DNA of 64,000 bases from Apoderus coryli (GCA_911728435.2 OU452200.1:29651715-29715714); one strand, 5' to 3'; shown: positions 1-12,178, counted from the first letter of the stretch. The notes: a model not told the origin generated them from the letters alone. Numbers and translations are program-made.

Positions 1-555
1 TCTTTCTCTTCCTGTAAATTATACTCTTGTAGCACTAACGCTCTTTGACGGCAATTAATAATATAGTTTTAAAAATTATACAAATTTGCAAGTATATAAT
101 TCACATAGACGCTGAGATATACACTGTGTTGTATATAAGTTGAATACACCCTCATATTTCCGCTATTTGAAGGATAACAGCTTTACATTGTAGCGCTCCA
201 CACAAAATTCAGAGAAACAGTCAACTTTTCCAGTGACGTTGACATTCTGGAAATATTGGTCTTTATCCAACCGGTAATGCGTATCACCGAACATATAACC
301 ACAGTTTATATGCAGTTACTTCACCTCGTGTCGGCATCTTTGTTACCTCTGTCTTAAAAGCAATTCGCCGAATTCGCCGCCGCTTATAGTTATAGTCTAG
401 TATCTTATAGCATATATAGATATAGTATATATAGTAGCGGGCCCGAATGTAGCTGGGATTGCGACGAGTCGATGCCGTTTTTAGCGTCTACTGACCCTTC
501 TTATCTATAGTTATTATTCTACGATATAACGCCATGGAAGGATAACTTTGGCGCG
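1..555. other. AT-rich non-coding stretch, nothing recognised
   Basis: No open reading frame, RNA gene or repeat family that I recognise. A short GC-richer patch (about 360-480) contains short GAATTCGCCG-like direct repeats and TATA-rich sequence, but nothing that supports a promoter call. Confidence 0.5.
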
Positions 556-559
556 GCCC

Positions 560-828
560 TTTGCTATCGTTCGATCACACTAGATACGCCCGAATTCCCT
601 GGCGGGAGGCTTTATTTACGAATTGCTTGTTACATAAAGTAACAAGACTTTTAATTATGTTGGAAATTGGAAATAAAGCATCCCGCCAGGGAATTCCGGC
701 TTTTCTAGTGTTGGCAATAGGATTTAATAGACTTGTTACTTCTTGTCCGTCCATCGTTTGTAAACTGTGTCTCCCTGGGCATATTGCCTGCTCACACTAG
801 ATGTTGCCAAAAACATCTTGTTGTCTTT
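560..828. repeat. Diverged inverted copy of the 337-bp hammerhead (retrozyme-like) repeat
   Basis: About 560-666 matches the minus strand, and about 668-828 the plus strand, of the repeat unit found in tandem at 53.5-54.4 kb. Shared landmarks are GAATTGCTTGTTACATAAAG, the AATAAAGC/CCAGGGAATTC block, TCTAGTGTTGGCAATAGGAT, TTGTTACTTCTTGTCCG and GCCAAAAACATCT. The ribozyme core is not included in this copy. It is visibly older than the copies at 12 and 53 kb and no target duplication is apparent. Its right edge abuts a palindromic MITE. Confidence 0.75.
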
Positions 829-831
829 ATA

Positions 832-1266
832 CAATGTGTCCACGGAGGAAAAACTTTTTTATTTGTCGATTTAGAAGAAAAAGTCATTCTTTATGAAAAC
901 GTCTGCTTGTGTCGAAACTACAATTTCAAATACCAAATTTACGATTACTATATCAAAAATAACATTTTTAATGATTTTGATTTTTTGTTTTTTTTTTAAT
1001 TTTATACGGCGATTTATTACACCAATTGTGCAAAAAACACTACTAAACTTTTTTCTTAAAGTGGTTAATTTCATAGCTACTATTAAAATCATAAAATTAA
1101 AAAAACAAGAAAATCATTAAAAATATTATTTTTGATATACCCTGTATAGTAATCGTAAATTTGGTATTTGAATGTGTAGTTTTGACACAAGCAGACGTTT
1201 TTATAAAGAATGACTTTTTCTTCTAAATCTACAAATAAAAAAGTTTTTCTTCTCCCAAACTCTATC
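832..1266. mobile_element. Palindromic MITE (CAATGTGTCCACGG family), copy 1
   Basis: Near-complete inverted repeat. The left arm starts CAATGTGTCCACGG after a TA; the right arm ends in CCAAACTCTATCC and is truncated by the next copy. The arms carry the same landmarks in opposite orientation: AAAAACTTTTTTATTTGT, an AGAAGAAAAAGTCATTCTTTAT block, CGTCTGCTTGTGTCGAAAC and a TATCAAAAATAA block. The left arm has lost the GATAGAGTTTGGAAGAG segment. There is no coding capacity; ORFs on both strands here are products of the palindrome. The TA flank suggests mobilisation by a mariner-type transposase. Confidence 0.8.
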
Positions 1267-1760
1267 CAATGTGTCCACGGATAGAGTTTGGAAGAGCAAA
1301 AACTTTTTTATTTGTAGATTTAGAAGAAAATGTCATTCTTTATAAAAACGTCTGCTTATGTCAAAACTACAATTTCGAGTACGAAATTTACGATTACTAT
1401 ACAGCGTATATCAAAAATATCATTTTTAATGATTTTGATTTCCTTGTTTTTTTTGTAATTTTATTATTTTAATAGTAGCTATGAAATTAACCACTTTGAG
1501 AACAAAGTTTATTAGTGTTTTTTGCACAATTGGTGTAATAAATCACGGTTAGAAAATATTTTCATAAAATTTAAAAAAAACAAAGAAATCAAAATCATTA
1601 AAAATGTTATTTTTGATATACCCTGTATAGTAATCGTAAATTTGGCATTTGAAATTGTAGTTTCGACACAAGCAGACGTTTTTATAAAGAACGACTTTTT
1701 CTTCTAAATCGACAAATAAAAAAGTTTTTTCTCTTCCAAACTCTATCCGTGGACACATTG
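1267..1760. mobile_element. Palindromic MITE (CAATGTGTCCACGG family), copy 2
   Basis: A 494-bp element. Its left end, CAATGTGTCCACGGATAGAG, is mirrored at the right end by CTCTATCCGTGGACACATTG, followed by TA at 1761-1762. Arms of about 230 bp are near-complementary and meet around a short unique centre (about 1485-1555). It lies head to tail with copy 1 and shares the family with 42736-43488. The inner arm carries a TATACCCTGTATAG motif resembling the ends of other DNA transposons in the window. Confidence 0.85.
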
Positions 1761-1785
1761 TATACCTGTATGCTCAAATATAATT

Positions 1786-1832
1786 AGCCAGATATGTTTC
1801 GGAATCATAATTCTTCATCTTGCACAGCAGAT
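1786..1832 (-). repeat. Degenerate hammerhead-like repeat remnant
   Basis: On the minus strand, an ATGAAGA box is followed by CCGAAACATATCTGGCTAA, matching the right part of the hammerhead-like motifs at 22713-22749 and 36571-36609. The first box has lost its C and stem II is not convincing. I read it as a decayed member of that repeat family. Confidence 0.35.
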
Positions 1833-4240
1833 ATAGTACTGATACTTCAGGCCTTTAAAAACATGGAATTTAAACATTTATACATAGTAGGTACACCTTG
1901 TAAAAAATTTTTTAGAGATAAAACCTTAAAAGGAATTCATTACTACTACAATAAAATACAATCTTAACTAGTCACAAACATTAAACAAAAATTGTTAAAC
2001 AAACATTGTGTTGTAATTGTAGTAGAACTTTTTTCTTTTTGGATATTAATATTAATTGCATTTTAAATTTAAAAATATGTTATATGTTCGGTGGTATTAT
2101 GTTGAAAAAAAAATTATAAACTCACAAAAAAAAATTTTTATTTTAAGAAAGTAAATTTTTACCCCACCGCCCTCGTATCATAACAGTTATGGAAACACGC
2201 AGCATAAGAGTAAAAGATGTTATTTATTATGTTTAAACAAAACTGTCATTACTTCAGTGGTAGCTACGGATCTATGGTGCCTTTGTGATACCATCTCTGT
2301 GTCTACGAATCTTCCGGTTATCAATCAGGCATGTGTTACGCGTTAGAAAAACGTTTTCTCGATCTTGTACTGATAAATACGTGCGTGTTAAGGGTTATTC
2401 ACTTTCAAATGGCTTGTGGTACTATTTTTATTCTGTAGCGTAGGAGGCTTGGCAAGGTCGATTTTCATATTGCTTTGTAAATGCCTTTTATGAATTCATT
2501 AAATTCGAAATATGTACCGAGTGGTCCCCAAAAGCTGTATAATGTCACGAAAGATATGAGGCTGTACTAGCTAGCGTTATAATATATCACTAACTTTCTT
2601 GGCTTTATTTACAGGATTTAGCACAATACCATGTTATACTATGACTAACTAATATATATAATCCAACGTACCAAGTAAAGTGATTCCCGATGTGTTGGTG
2701 CAGATGGATAAACAATCTTTCTAACCTCTTAATATGCGCAGTTAACAATTTACTTATTTATTTTTGATTGTAAGTTATTAAAGCTTTGCCTAACAAATAG
2801 TATTTGAAGTTTAAAGAAAAGACCAATGAACATTATTGAGGCTCTATAATAATTAAAAATAAAGCAGACTTATTTTCATTTTAAGTTTAAATTAACTTAT
2901 AATCTTAACAGAATAATAATAATGAGTACAAAGTACGAGATTTATAAATTTAGAAAATATCTATCCTGGCATATACCTAATTTAAGTCGGCAGGATAGAG
3001 ATCACTTTTTCTTCTTGCTAAGACCACGGCTGGTCCTAGGATAATAAAGAAATGCTTCGCCTATCTAATATCATTCATAATGTCATTTAGAACCCTGCGG
3101 AGATGATCAATGATGATGATGGTGACTCAATATCAATTATTGGTTGGAAAAGTAAACGAGCCGATCAAAAATTAGCACGCTCTGCGACTATAACCTGTTG
3201 TCATATATCTAAATAGTGGTGCATGGTAACCGATTTCCTAAGGGCGGATGGAGCATTCGCCCCCTACACAACACGCTGCTGTTGACATTGTATTTATTCT
3301 CCTTACTTTTGAACTTAATTTTTAAGCAAATGTTTTCAAAAACTAGGTAAGTGAAGTAAGATTTCCTAAATCACTTCAATTCAAGTTTTATTTATGACAA
3401 CAATATTTCTTGAAATATTTTTAGTTCAGTTCTAGAGGATCATCCGGCCCATCAACTTCCAATGTTTGTAGTAATTTACGTCAAACGGCGTCTTAATTTC
3501 AACTTTGCCTACAAGTCACTGTTCTTATCCTGTCAATAATTGCATTATATTTATGTTGTGAGCAATAAAATCTTGCCAATTTGATTGAAATTATTCACCT
3601 GCCCTTATTTTAAAATTGGAGAAAATTATAATTTGCGGAGTGCAGGTTTAATTCACAATAACAAAATTATTATAAATTTCTTGAATGTATTTTTGGAAAT
3701 GTATTATAGTTTTTGTCTCTCAGGTTATTCGATCATTGGCTCTGCTCTGTTTCTTTTGTATAGTTACAGTTGTAATAAATAAATGTTTTCCGATAAACAT
3801 CTCTGTATAAAGGACCATAATGTACGCTAAAATGTACAACTTAACACTTTTGTGGCCGTACACATTTTTTGTTGTTTATTCCTTTTGTATTGAAAGTTCA
3901 GATGAAGAGTTAATGAAAACAATGACATAGCACATTATATCAAGCGTTCAGTGTCATGGTCACGATTCGAATTTCCTGCTTTTTTAATGTTGTGCTGGTG
4001 ATGATAAATAAATATGTACCCCAACATGAGCGGTGCTTAAAGGGTGGAATGCATTTTATTTCAGTGGTCTATTACAAATCTTGAGAGCTGCCTACCTATT
4101 TAACTACGATACTAAAGACTAAAAAATAAGAAACAAAAATACACTTATTTTAAGAACACTTCTATAAAGTAATGGGCGAAATTATATAGGTATTGTCTTC
4201 TCCACCAAATTTCAATATATTAACATAATATTCATAATAA
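1833..4240. other. AT-rich non-coding DNA
   Basis: No coding segment is supported; the 65-codon ORF near 3.6 kb has no recognisable similarity. An ATGATGATGATGG-type tract near 3108-3122 resembles the short-repeat tails of RTE-type LINEs, but no upstream LINE coding is visible. Confidence 0.45.
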
Positions 4241-4281
4241 TTCAGACATGTTTCGACCATATTTGAGTCATCATCAGTATA
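4241..4281 (-). ncRNA. Hammerhead-like ribozyme motif
   Basis: The minus strand reads CUGAUGA, an extra U, then a stem opening with GAC and closing with GUC, then GAAAC-AU-GUC. GUC is an acceptable cleavage triplet. Stem I is weak (one or two pairs), so this copy is probably inactive. It belongs to the same class as 11405-11445 and 36571-36609. Confidence 0.45.
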
Positions 4282-4289
4282 GTAGTGGA

Positions 4290-7220
4290 GAAGTCAGTAT
4301 ATCATTTCCTTCATTAAATTGAAACTTCACAGAAAATGGACTACTTCATGAATTTCTTCTAAAGAGTATAGACAGATGTCCATCAACAGTAGGTACTTTA
4401 ATACCAGGTTGAAAGTTATTTAGTAGTAATATCCAGGCAAGCAGTTATAAAACATTATGGAATTGTTAATAAGGCAATTATACGTAAGCGAGAGTCTATG
4501 TTCAGTTATCGCCATGTCCTGTAGGGTTAAATAATTAATTTAATAAATAATAGTTAGTAAAATATATTTGAGTCTTCTTTATGATTTTAAAATAGTTTTC
4601 TAAATCTAATAAAGCAACTATTAACTGGGTTCAAATGCACGTTCAAATGCCGTTTACGAGGGAGAATCATTAAGATACTCTCTATGTGAGCGTGATGTAC
4701 GTGGGCGATTCTCGAGTAGCTCTATAAGCCAAGCGAGTAAATCATTAAAACCAAAAGAATAGAATTCTTAAATACCAAACACATATCTTGTTCTTTTTCC
4801 AATAAATCGATATTCTGATTTATATTTGATAGATTGACCAAAGCTATTTTCTGAAAACAAAACTGAAGGTCTTCCAAATCAGTATTATGATCGAAGATAA
4901 CAGTGTCATCGCATACTAACCAGTATTTAATTTAGGTACATTCAACATAAGCTCATTCACATACAAGACAAAGAGCAGAGGTTATTTTTAAAGAAATAAC
5001 CCTGTTTTTATTTTAATTATGTTAATATTCCTTATGACCTCTAGAGATTGTTAGCTAAGCATGCCCTATACCTAAGCCTGATTGATTTCGTATACAACTT
5101 TCTTAGGAAAATTATCAACTTCTCACAAAAATTCATATTTTTTGTAAAAGCTACACTAAAGGACATGCCGCAGCCTCCAGTGATACAGATTTCTTTGCGA
5201 ATCAATAACCAATAAATCACCCCATGAATACTAAAAAAACAAAATTTTTAACAAAATGATATACCATGACCACCACCACATCTTTCTTTCGCAATTTTTT
5301 TCGAAACAGACAGGGGGGACATTTTTTAATCCTATATTAATTGAAATCAATTATGCCCCTATACAAGGTGGCAACCCCCTCAAAAATTTTAAATAACTGC
5401 CAAAAACTATTAGTAAACAAATAATAGAATATTTTGAAAATCGCCAAATATAACCAAAATTTCATCGTCGTTATAAACCTACTTTACGCTCCTAAGTATA
5501 TTTTTTTAATTAATATTAATATACGGTATTTGAAAAAAGGGTATAAAATCAAATTGAAATTAGTGTCAAATTTCAAAATTTTTGAATTTAATCCCCCAAT
5601 GTTTATATTCAGGGCTCAAAAATTACTTCCTAAACTTATCCTAAATATTAAATAATTTTTATTAGATTTAAAAGAATTTAACCTAAAACATTTAACATAC
5701 AAAACTTAGTTCACATTGGCGTTCGAAAAGAGTGTAAACAGGAGCCACAAAATAAAATAAAAAACATATTTCCTAAACATAGCAGAAAATTTGAATATAG
5801 TTATTTATAGCCTATTAAAACTTGCTTACATAGGCGTAAGTGAATATTGGAAAAATTTAAAAAACTATTTAGACTGTAAATGATGATGATGATTTAGTCT
5901 TTTCACTAGTTGGTGTTAAAAATACATGACCATAGGCGTCGGAGAAAAGTCTAAAAAAGGGTCCAAAAAATCTGTATTCATAATAACTCAAAAACCACCT
6001 AACGAATTTTAACCAAATTTGGTACAAAGATTCTACAGGATATTTATATGTGCTGTTTAACTTTTGGCAAACATTGAACGTAGGCTTAGGGTTTAAAATC
6101 AAGGGGAAAATTGTATTAATTATGCAATAATTTTTTATAGCTAACTAGATATTTTTAAGAAAATAGCTGTCTAAATTAAAAAAATATATACCTTGTCACC
6201 AAGAGTTTTACGAGAAGGGTATAGAGGATAAAAAGGTCACAAAAATATTAGGTACTATTACACTTAAATATGGAGAGATATTCGTGCCTTGAGGGCAACA
6301 GTTTATTCAAAATAAAATTGATAATTATTTGCATTGGAAATAAAATAAATAAACAGAGATCGTAATATATTATTTTTATTTTTTCCATTAACTACGATAT
6401 GAGATAAACATCACAAAGAAAGAAAGAGACCTTAATAAAAATCAATTTAAAGCCCCAACTCTTGACAACTACTCCCATATGTAGGTACAGAGGTATACTC
6501 GTATATGCGAAAGAGATGCCATGGCAGCCTTCTTATGTGTTGCAACAGAATATGCAATGACGATCAATTATGTTACCAAATTAATGATACGAATCGAAGT
6601 GTCCACAATGACAACTGGTTGGATGCATTTTAACTGTCAGATTTATATTATTATTCTTCAGCTGCGATTTTAAATCTGTTAATCTTGATATCGTCAAAAT
6701 AATAAAATAAAGATTAGAATATATATTTTATTACCTCTATAGGCTACCTTATATCAATTAGTGCAGGGAAGGACTGGAATATATTTTTTAACTTTTCTTT
6801 ATACTTAATTCTGTCAGGATTACAAGATAGAATCTATTAATGTCAATTCTTTACTTGGTTTAGGTTTTTATTTTTTATAAGAATACTATCCACGTTTAAA
6901 CAGACCATTTAATAAATGTCTCTCAAACAATTTAACTTTGAATATTATGATCATTGATATCTTTAGACTCATATTTTTGTTGTTGTTGAGTGTGAAGCTT
7001 ACTATTTTTTCAAAGGAGGTTTTTTTTTTTTGAGGCGAAGAAATGTAAATTGCCAACTCTGTTTTCTATATCAGCCGATTAGAGTGTTCTTGGTTGCTTT
7101 GGGTTAGTTTGTTTTGGCATTTCAGCATGAATAGACCCAGACCTAACTATTGTTTAGATGTATTTTGAAAAACTGGGTACAAATCGATAATTCCATCGGG
7201 CATTACGCGAATTTTATAAT
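4290..7220. other. AT-rich non-coding DNA with faint dispersed repeats
   Basis: No gene is recognised. The segment about 5900-6110 (AGGCGTCGGAGAAAAGTC followed by a GGGTCCAAAAAATCTGTATT-like block) is diverged from but clearly related to about 47713-47800, so it is a dispersed repeat of unknown class. The ORFs at 5.4-5.7 and 5.9-6.1 kb fall in this repeat and look fortuitous. Confidence 0.5.
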
Positions 7221-7224
7221 ACTC

Positions 7225-8010
7225 ATAATCATCTATCAAAGCGGTTAATTCGGGAAACTATGGATCGTTTTTGCAATACGTTTACTATAAACGATAACAT
7301 GCGTCCCTTAAGACGTCGTACAAAACAAACAATTGATGGTGTGCGTCGAAATACTTGATTGATGATCCAAATGCGTCTAGTCGTCATCGTGCTCAACGAT
7401 TAGTGAATGAACAGGATAAACACAAGCCTCCACTTTATTGAAAATGTTTAGCAAATATTTTTGATTACGTGATTACAAGAAAACTTAATCAGGGAATTGA
7501 CAAGTGGGCCGAAGATAACATCGCTATTGATCCACAATTTCATTTGAAAATTTCGTTCACTAATAAAGCACACTTTTCGGAAATGGCTATGTGTACTTGA
7601 AGTACCATAACATTCAGATAAAGTCACTGTTTGGTGCGCTTTAAGAGCCGATCTTCAAAAATTATGATGATCAGAACTTTAGAGTTAACAGAGAGCGATA
7701 CAGGGTCATGAGACTTCAGCAGAGCGCGATATACAATTAATTAACTGAAAGAAGTTTTTTTACGACATAGATCTGTTAACTGGCTACCTCGATCGTGCAA
7801 TTTGACGCGATGGCGATGTATGTAAAGTTGCATGTCTACGCCGCGCCGATAAACTACCAAACATTTAAAAACATTTTTCTGATTCATCGCCAGAAATCAG
7901 TCAGATATTCGGGGTTGTATCCTGACCATGGACACTCTATTCACAAGTTCCGTAAAGCCACAGCGATATCATGAAAGACCCCGTAAAATTTTTTAGAAGA
8001 AATGGAAGAT
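7225..8010 (+). pseudogene. Heavily decayed mariner-like (DD41D-type) transposase
   Basis: Translating in all three plus frames recovers scattered transposase blocks in the right order: WAEDNIAIDPQFHLKISFT-KAHF (first catalytic block, with the expected DE changed), DKVTVWCAL, VNGERYR, and VNWLPRSCNLT (the block before the third aspartate). The blocks match the family at 13862-14394. Many stops and frameshifts make it non-functional. I could not identify terminal repeats. Confidence 0.55.
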
Positions 8011-8554
8011 TTTCTGATTAGTATGGCCAAGGATCGTAAAACCAATGCTTATATTTATAGACTTGTAACTAGAATAAATATTACCATAAATAATTATGAT
8101 ATTAGAAGGCTAAATTTAGAAAGAACTCACCATTTCTAACATACATTTTCTGAATGTCTGCTCTGGTTTTAATGTTTAATAATAATGGACCTATTTCAAC
8201 TACCTGCAAGACTAAATAGTTAAATTGAAGTTTTGCACCAAGCTTTCAGAAGATGTTCTTTTACATGTTGTGAGACAATGAACTCGATTTATGCACGACG
8301 GTGCATCGTATTTATAACCCGATCATTTAAGCACGAGTTTCATCATCATTGGATTGGAAGGAGAAATGAATTTCTTTGAATAAGCCAAAGCCTTTGGTAA
8401 TTAGAAATAATCTCTAACTTTTCATGGCATTATACAATACACACAAAAATTGACGGTTAAAATGGTTTTCGGGTCAGGAGTTGACACTAATTTAGGAAGA
8501 GTAGATATTGATTTTATTGGTTTTTTACAAAAATAAACATTTCTTTGCGAGAGT

Positions 8555-9235
8555 TTGGTGTTTTCAAGGATGAGGTACTGTAACGCTGTCTTATGTCCTT
8601 GCTTAGATAGTGTCAACGCTTATCGAATGCAAAAAATAGATAACCAATGTTGCCGATTTGTAAGTATAATCTTCGCTGTTAACTTTGAAATGGTTAAAAA
8701 TGAAATATATTTTCCAATACGATTTCCTAAACTGTTTATTTAGGATTATTAAAACCTCATCTCCTCCATATTTGTCACAAAAGTTATTTTTCCGTAGAGA
8801 GATTCACCATCTGAATATTAGAAACGCTATAAAATTAACTATGCCTCGTCATAGTACTGCTATGTTCCAACGTAGATTCACCTATAATGCTGTGATGCAA
8901 TTTAACAACCTTACACCTGTCCTAAAAGAAAAATTTGACTTAAGTACTTATTTTCTGTATTTAAAAAATATGTAAGACAATTTTTGTTATCATTCTTATA
9001 GTCATGGTCTGCACTCTGAACTATTCTTTTTTAGCTGCCTTCTGATAAGTTGTAGTAAGATTTGGGAATTTTTGTATTATTATTGTTATTATTTTAATTA
9101 TTATTGTGTGTATTTACTAAGTTAATAGTTTTGTTAATTGGTTTTTTTTAATTATTGTATTATATAAGTCTTGAGGGTTAAGCATGAGTGGCCATTAGGC
9201 TAGACTTCGCCCTATATAAATAAAGTTGATTATTA
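8555..9235 (+). pseudogene. LINE (Jockey/CR1-group) ORF2 3' end, 5'-truncated
   Basis: Two overlapping plus-strand frames encode the C-terminal tail of a LINE ORF2 (RMRYCNAVLCPCLDSVNAYR, then SPPYLSQKLFFRREIHHLNIR and PRHSTAMFQRRFTYNAV). The same tail is seen at 32172-32980 and 52440-52757, where it follows reverse transcriptase sequence or stands alone. A frameshift near 8690 separates the two parts. It ends in AT-rich 3' UTR with a TTATTATT-type tail near 9235. The reverse transcriptase core is absent. Confidence 0.75.
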
Positions 9236-11130
9236 TTAACCTAGTATGTATCAAATACAGCTATGTTGTACATTGAATATTCCAGTTATTACAAATATAA
9301 ACATTTATCTATGCTATCAACTCGGAGGGACGTTCCTGTTACTCCTTCTGGAGCTGCATATTAAAAGGATGGAAATAATGTTGTCTTCAATATATAATAT
9401 AAATACGCTTGTGTTTTTGTTTAGTATAACTGGTTTAAACATATTTGTAAAACTATTTTTTGTTCTATAGAAACCCACCATTTTTAGTTAACAAAACTAA
9501 ATTAAAATTCCATGGGAAACGGAGATGGGACTGGTCTTAAAATGACTTTTGAAATCGACATCGAAAAAACAAATCATGAATTTATGGTGTGTTAAATGGT
9601 ACATCCGCTTTTATAGTTTCGTACAGAGAGAGCCAGTAAAATATTTTATACATATAATGTGTAAAATATCTAATATTTTGGGTTAGAAAATTTTAATGAT
9701 CCATTTGATTAACAAAATTTTATTGTATTCAAGTATTTATTATATATAATTTAGTATTTTTTTGTCGTAGTTTATCAAAATATCGATTGTGCGTAAAAAA
9801 ATATCGATGTTGTTGCATCGATATTATTCTTACGATGTTTTTTGTATACATCGATGTATATTTTTTCTCAAGAAGCTTAAGTCATGAATAGTATTTTTTT
9901 TTTAGTTAGCCTGCCATGTTGGGTTACGTTTTTTATGTGAACTCTACGGCATTACGTCACTATATGAAACTATAAGACTGTCACCGTGAGTGTCGCCCTC
10001 TATTAATAGACAAAATAATTACTGCTGAAAATTTGCCGCATTATTACAGGAATGGTTGTTGATTGTCTGACAGAAGTCGGAATATTGTTGAAGAAGGTCT
10101 TTTGTATGTCGTTATGTAGCGCATTTATTTATTGTGAATGTTTTTGGAAAATGTTTAATACTTTTAGTTTATTTACTGTAATTATATATATTGTACGGGT
10201 TGCCTAAAACCAAAAAGGTTTCACAATTTTGTCGCTTCGTTGCCGGTCCTGCGAATTAATTTCTAATTCAGAAAAATGCTGCAGAAGTAGCGAATTCTCT
10301 AAAATCACTCGAAGATCCGAGGTCCGTGATCATCACACAGTTTATAGTAAAATGTCCTCAGCATTAATTAAAAAAACAATGCCGGTTTTCACAATTGAAA
10401 ATCTATGTGTATATCTATGATGGAAGGTGCAAATAATTTTCTTGAAAATCGGAGCCCACTGTGTCATGTGTCAATCTGTATATATAAATAGTAAGTTTTA
10501 CCTTAGGAAACCATATTATGTTCGTTACCTAATTTTTGAGTCACTCTATATATAATTTTATAAGGCATACATTAAGAGCAGTTATTTTACAAAGACAGGT
10601 TTGAGTCCTGTATTTTTTTCTCCTCTTCTTCTAGATAAAAAGGTCGTCAACGAAACAATTTGTGTAAAGAGTCACGCGCTACTCTGTAGGTGGCAAGACT
10701 GAATCCGGCAGTTTTCTTTTGGTATTCGCGTTAAGAAGCGTCAAAAATAGTATATTGCTTCTCGGTACGAAGTACATTTACAGCTTTGATTTTACGCAGC
10801 GCGAATCACTAATTACCCTTCTTGTTCTGCTTGTCATTTTACCATTTAAAAAGTAGACGGCTTTTTCTATATTTTACAGGGCGATTAAGAATAATTTTAA
10901 CGTTGACAATTTTTTTTCCGGTTTGAATATTTTAAAACTTGATACAAAAATGTTTGTAAAATAACCAAGCGTCGGTGGTAATCTCTAAATAAGAATGATA
11001 AAAACAATTTTTAAAATATTCAAATCGAATAAAAAGAAAAAGGTTCTTGTAAAAATGAATACCTATATATTGTTTTGTAAATTTTAATCAGAAAAGTTAT
11101 TCCCAAACAGATAGTATAAGTTGAGTGACC
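9236..11130. other. AT-rich non-coding DNA; repeat shared with 12.5-12.76 kb
   Basis: No gene is recognised. About 10800-10890 (an ACTAATTACCCTTC...GTTCTGCTTGTC block, then AGACGGCTTTTTC and GGGCGATTAAGAATAA) is repeated in diverged form at about 12525-12620 and 12718-12760, so it is a dispersed repeat. Near 9.78-9.85 kb there is a short cluster of ATCGAT-containing segments. Confidence 0.45.
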
Positions 11131-11133
11131 CGA

Positions 11134-11175
11134 TATACTGAAGATGGCCTTTGGTAAGGCCGAAACATGTTTATA
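11134..11175 (+). ncRNA. Hammerhead-like ribozyme motif, well paired
   Basis: The plus strand reads UAUA (stem I), CUGAAGA, an extra U, GGCCUU-UGGU-AAGGCC (perfect 6-bp stem II), GAAAC, AU, GUU (allowed cleavage triplet), UAUA (stem I partner). Stem III is the minimal AC/GU pair with a 2-nt loop. Both stems differ in sequence from the other copies but pair fully. The extra U between box 1 and stem II is non-canonical, so activity is unproven. Confidence 0.6.
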
Positions 11176-11404
11176 ATTAACAAGAATGTCATTTAAGTTC
11201 AAAAAGAAGATTTAGGTGGATACGACAATAGTTTAATTCGTCAAATAATTGAGACTCCACCGCAATATGGATGGACTACTTCATAAATTTTAGATTTATT
11301 TGAATACAGCAGGATTGGATATCTAACATTTTACATTTCGATACTTTCCTGGCAGAATATAGTAAGCGACAATTTCGATGAAACTCAATTTTAGAAATTT
11401 ATCA

Positions 11405-11445
11405 GCCAGACATGTTTCGGGACTAGACCAGTCATCATCAGTTGC
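11405..11445 (-). ncRNA. Hammerhead-like ribozyme motif (left arm of inverted pair)
   Basis: The minus strand has CUGAUGA, U, GACU-GGUCU-AGUC with two extra C, GAAAC, AU, GUC, then UGGC. Stem I pairs three of four. The sibling copies at 11758 and 16817 have GGGACU in stem II, so this copy appears to have lost two G. It is followed on the minus strand by CTGATAAATTTC, also present after the 11.76 kb motif. Confidence 0.55.
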
Positions 11446-11757
11446 AAGTCAACAAACTAAGAGACTTTTCACAAAGACACACAATGACGCTTAGATCCAA
11501 AATTCCATTGAAGTCTGGAAAAACACCCCAATGTTTTAAATTTAAATTACTTAACAGCTTCTTCTCACTATCGACCTTGTGCTAGAATTCACAGTCAATG
11601 GTAAGGACGTTATTGACACTTATAGTGAAGTTTATATAAATCGTATAGATATGAATATAGACAATGTTGTAGGTGATTTCTTCCAGGCTCCAACTTACAA
11701 TATGTTCTCAATTTCATAAACATAATAATCCAAATTTAGCAACAATTAGTCTAGAAT

Positions 11758-11805
11758 CAGCAACTTTGATGATGGGACTGGTTTAGTTGGAAACATGTCT
11801 GTCCG
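11758..11805 (+). ncRNA. Degenerate hammerhead-like motif (right arm)
   Basis: TUGAUGA replaces CUGAUGA, then U, GGGACUGGUUUAGUUGG and AAACAUGUCUG. The GAAA box has become GGAAA and stem II holds partly through G-U pairs. Probably inactive. Confidence 0.4.
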
Positions 11806-11830
11806 ATAAATTTCTATTAAACTTATTTTG

Positions 11831-12178
11831 TGGACAATTGATTTTTATTCAAAACACTAAGTCATGTTTGTTTTAAATTGCAACTCCTATTTTAGGGCAC
11901 TTTTCAGTTGCTGCATGTTGTTGTTTTGAGTACAATGATGTGCCACATGTGGGGAGTTCAATAAGAAAATTTTAAGAAAATGGCAAGTTTTCCCAACGAA
12001 GTCAATTTGAGCGAAACGATACAACATTGCGAAAATTTGACCTTCATTAAAAATATCGCTTAGGACGTTTTGTAAAAACATTGTCGATTTGCAAATATTT
12101 TTTCTCAGCTCGAATTAATCTTAGTTTTTATATTATGTTTCATATTTAGCACATTAAAGAAAATACGGTGTGTTTATA
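11831..12178. other. Non-coding spacer
   Basis: Nothing recognised. A 64-codon minus-strand ORF (11887-12081) has no family features that I can name. Confidence 0.4.

Larger units (their letters stand above)
11385..11830. repeat. Inverted pair of hammerhead-bearing repeats
   Basis: Arms at about 11385-11455 (minus) and 11740-11830 (plus) share, in opposite orientation, the hammerhead-like core and the flanking GATAAATTTCT segment. About 290 bp of unrelated AT-rich sequence lies between. This head-to-head arrangement recurs at 33324-33795 and in the retrozyme insertions, suggesting a common insertion mechanism. Confidence 0.55.

Noticed and set aside
871..1120. Overlapping ORFs on both strands near 0.9-1.1 kb, repeated at 1.3-1.7 and 43 kb
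   Set aside because: They arise from the palindromic MITE arms, not from a protein gene.
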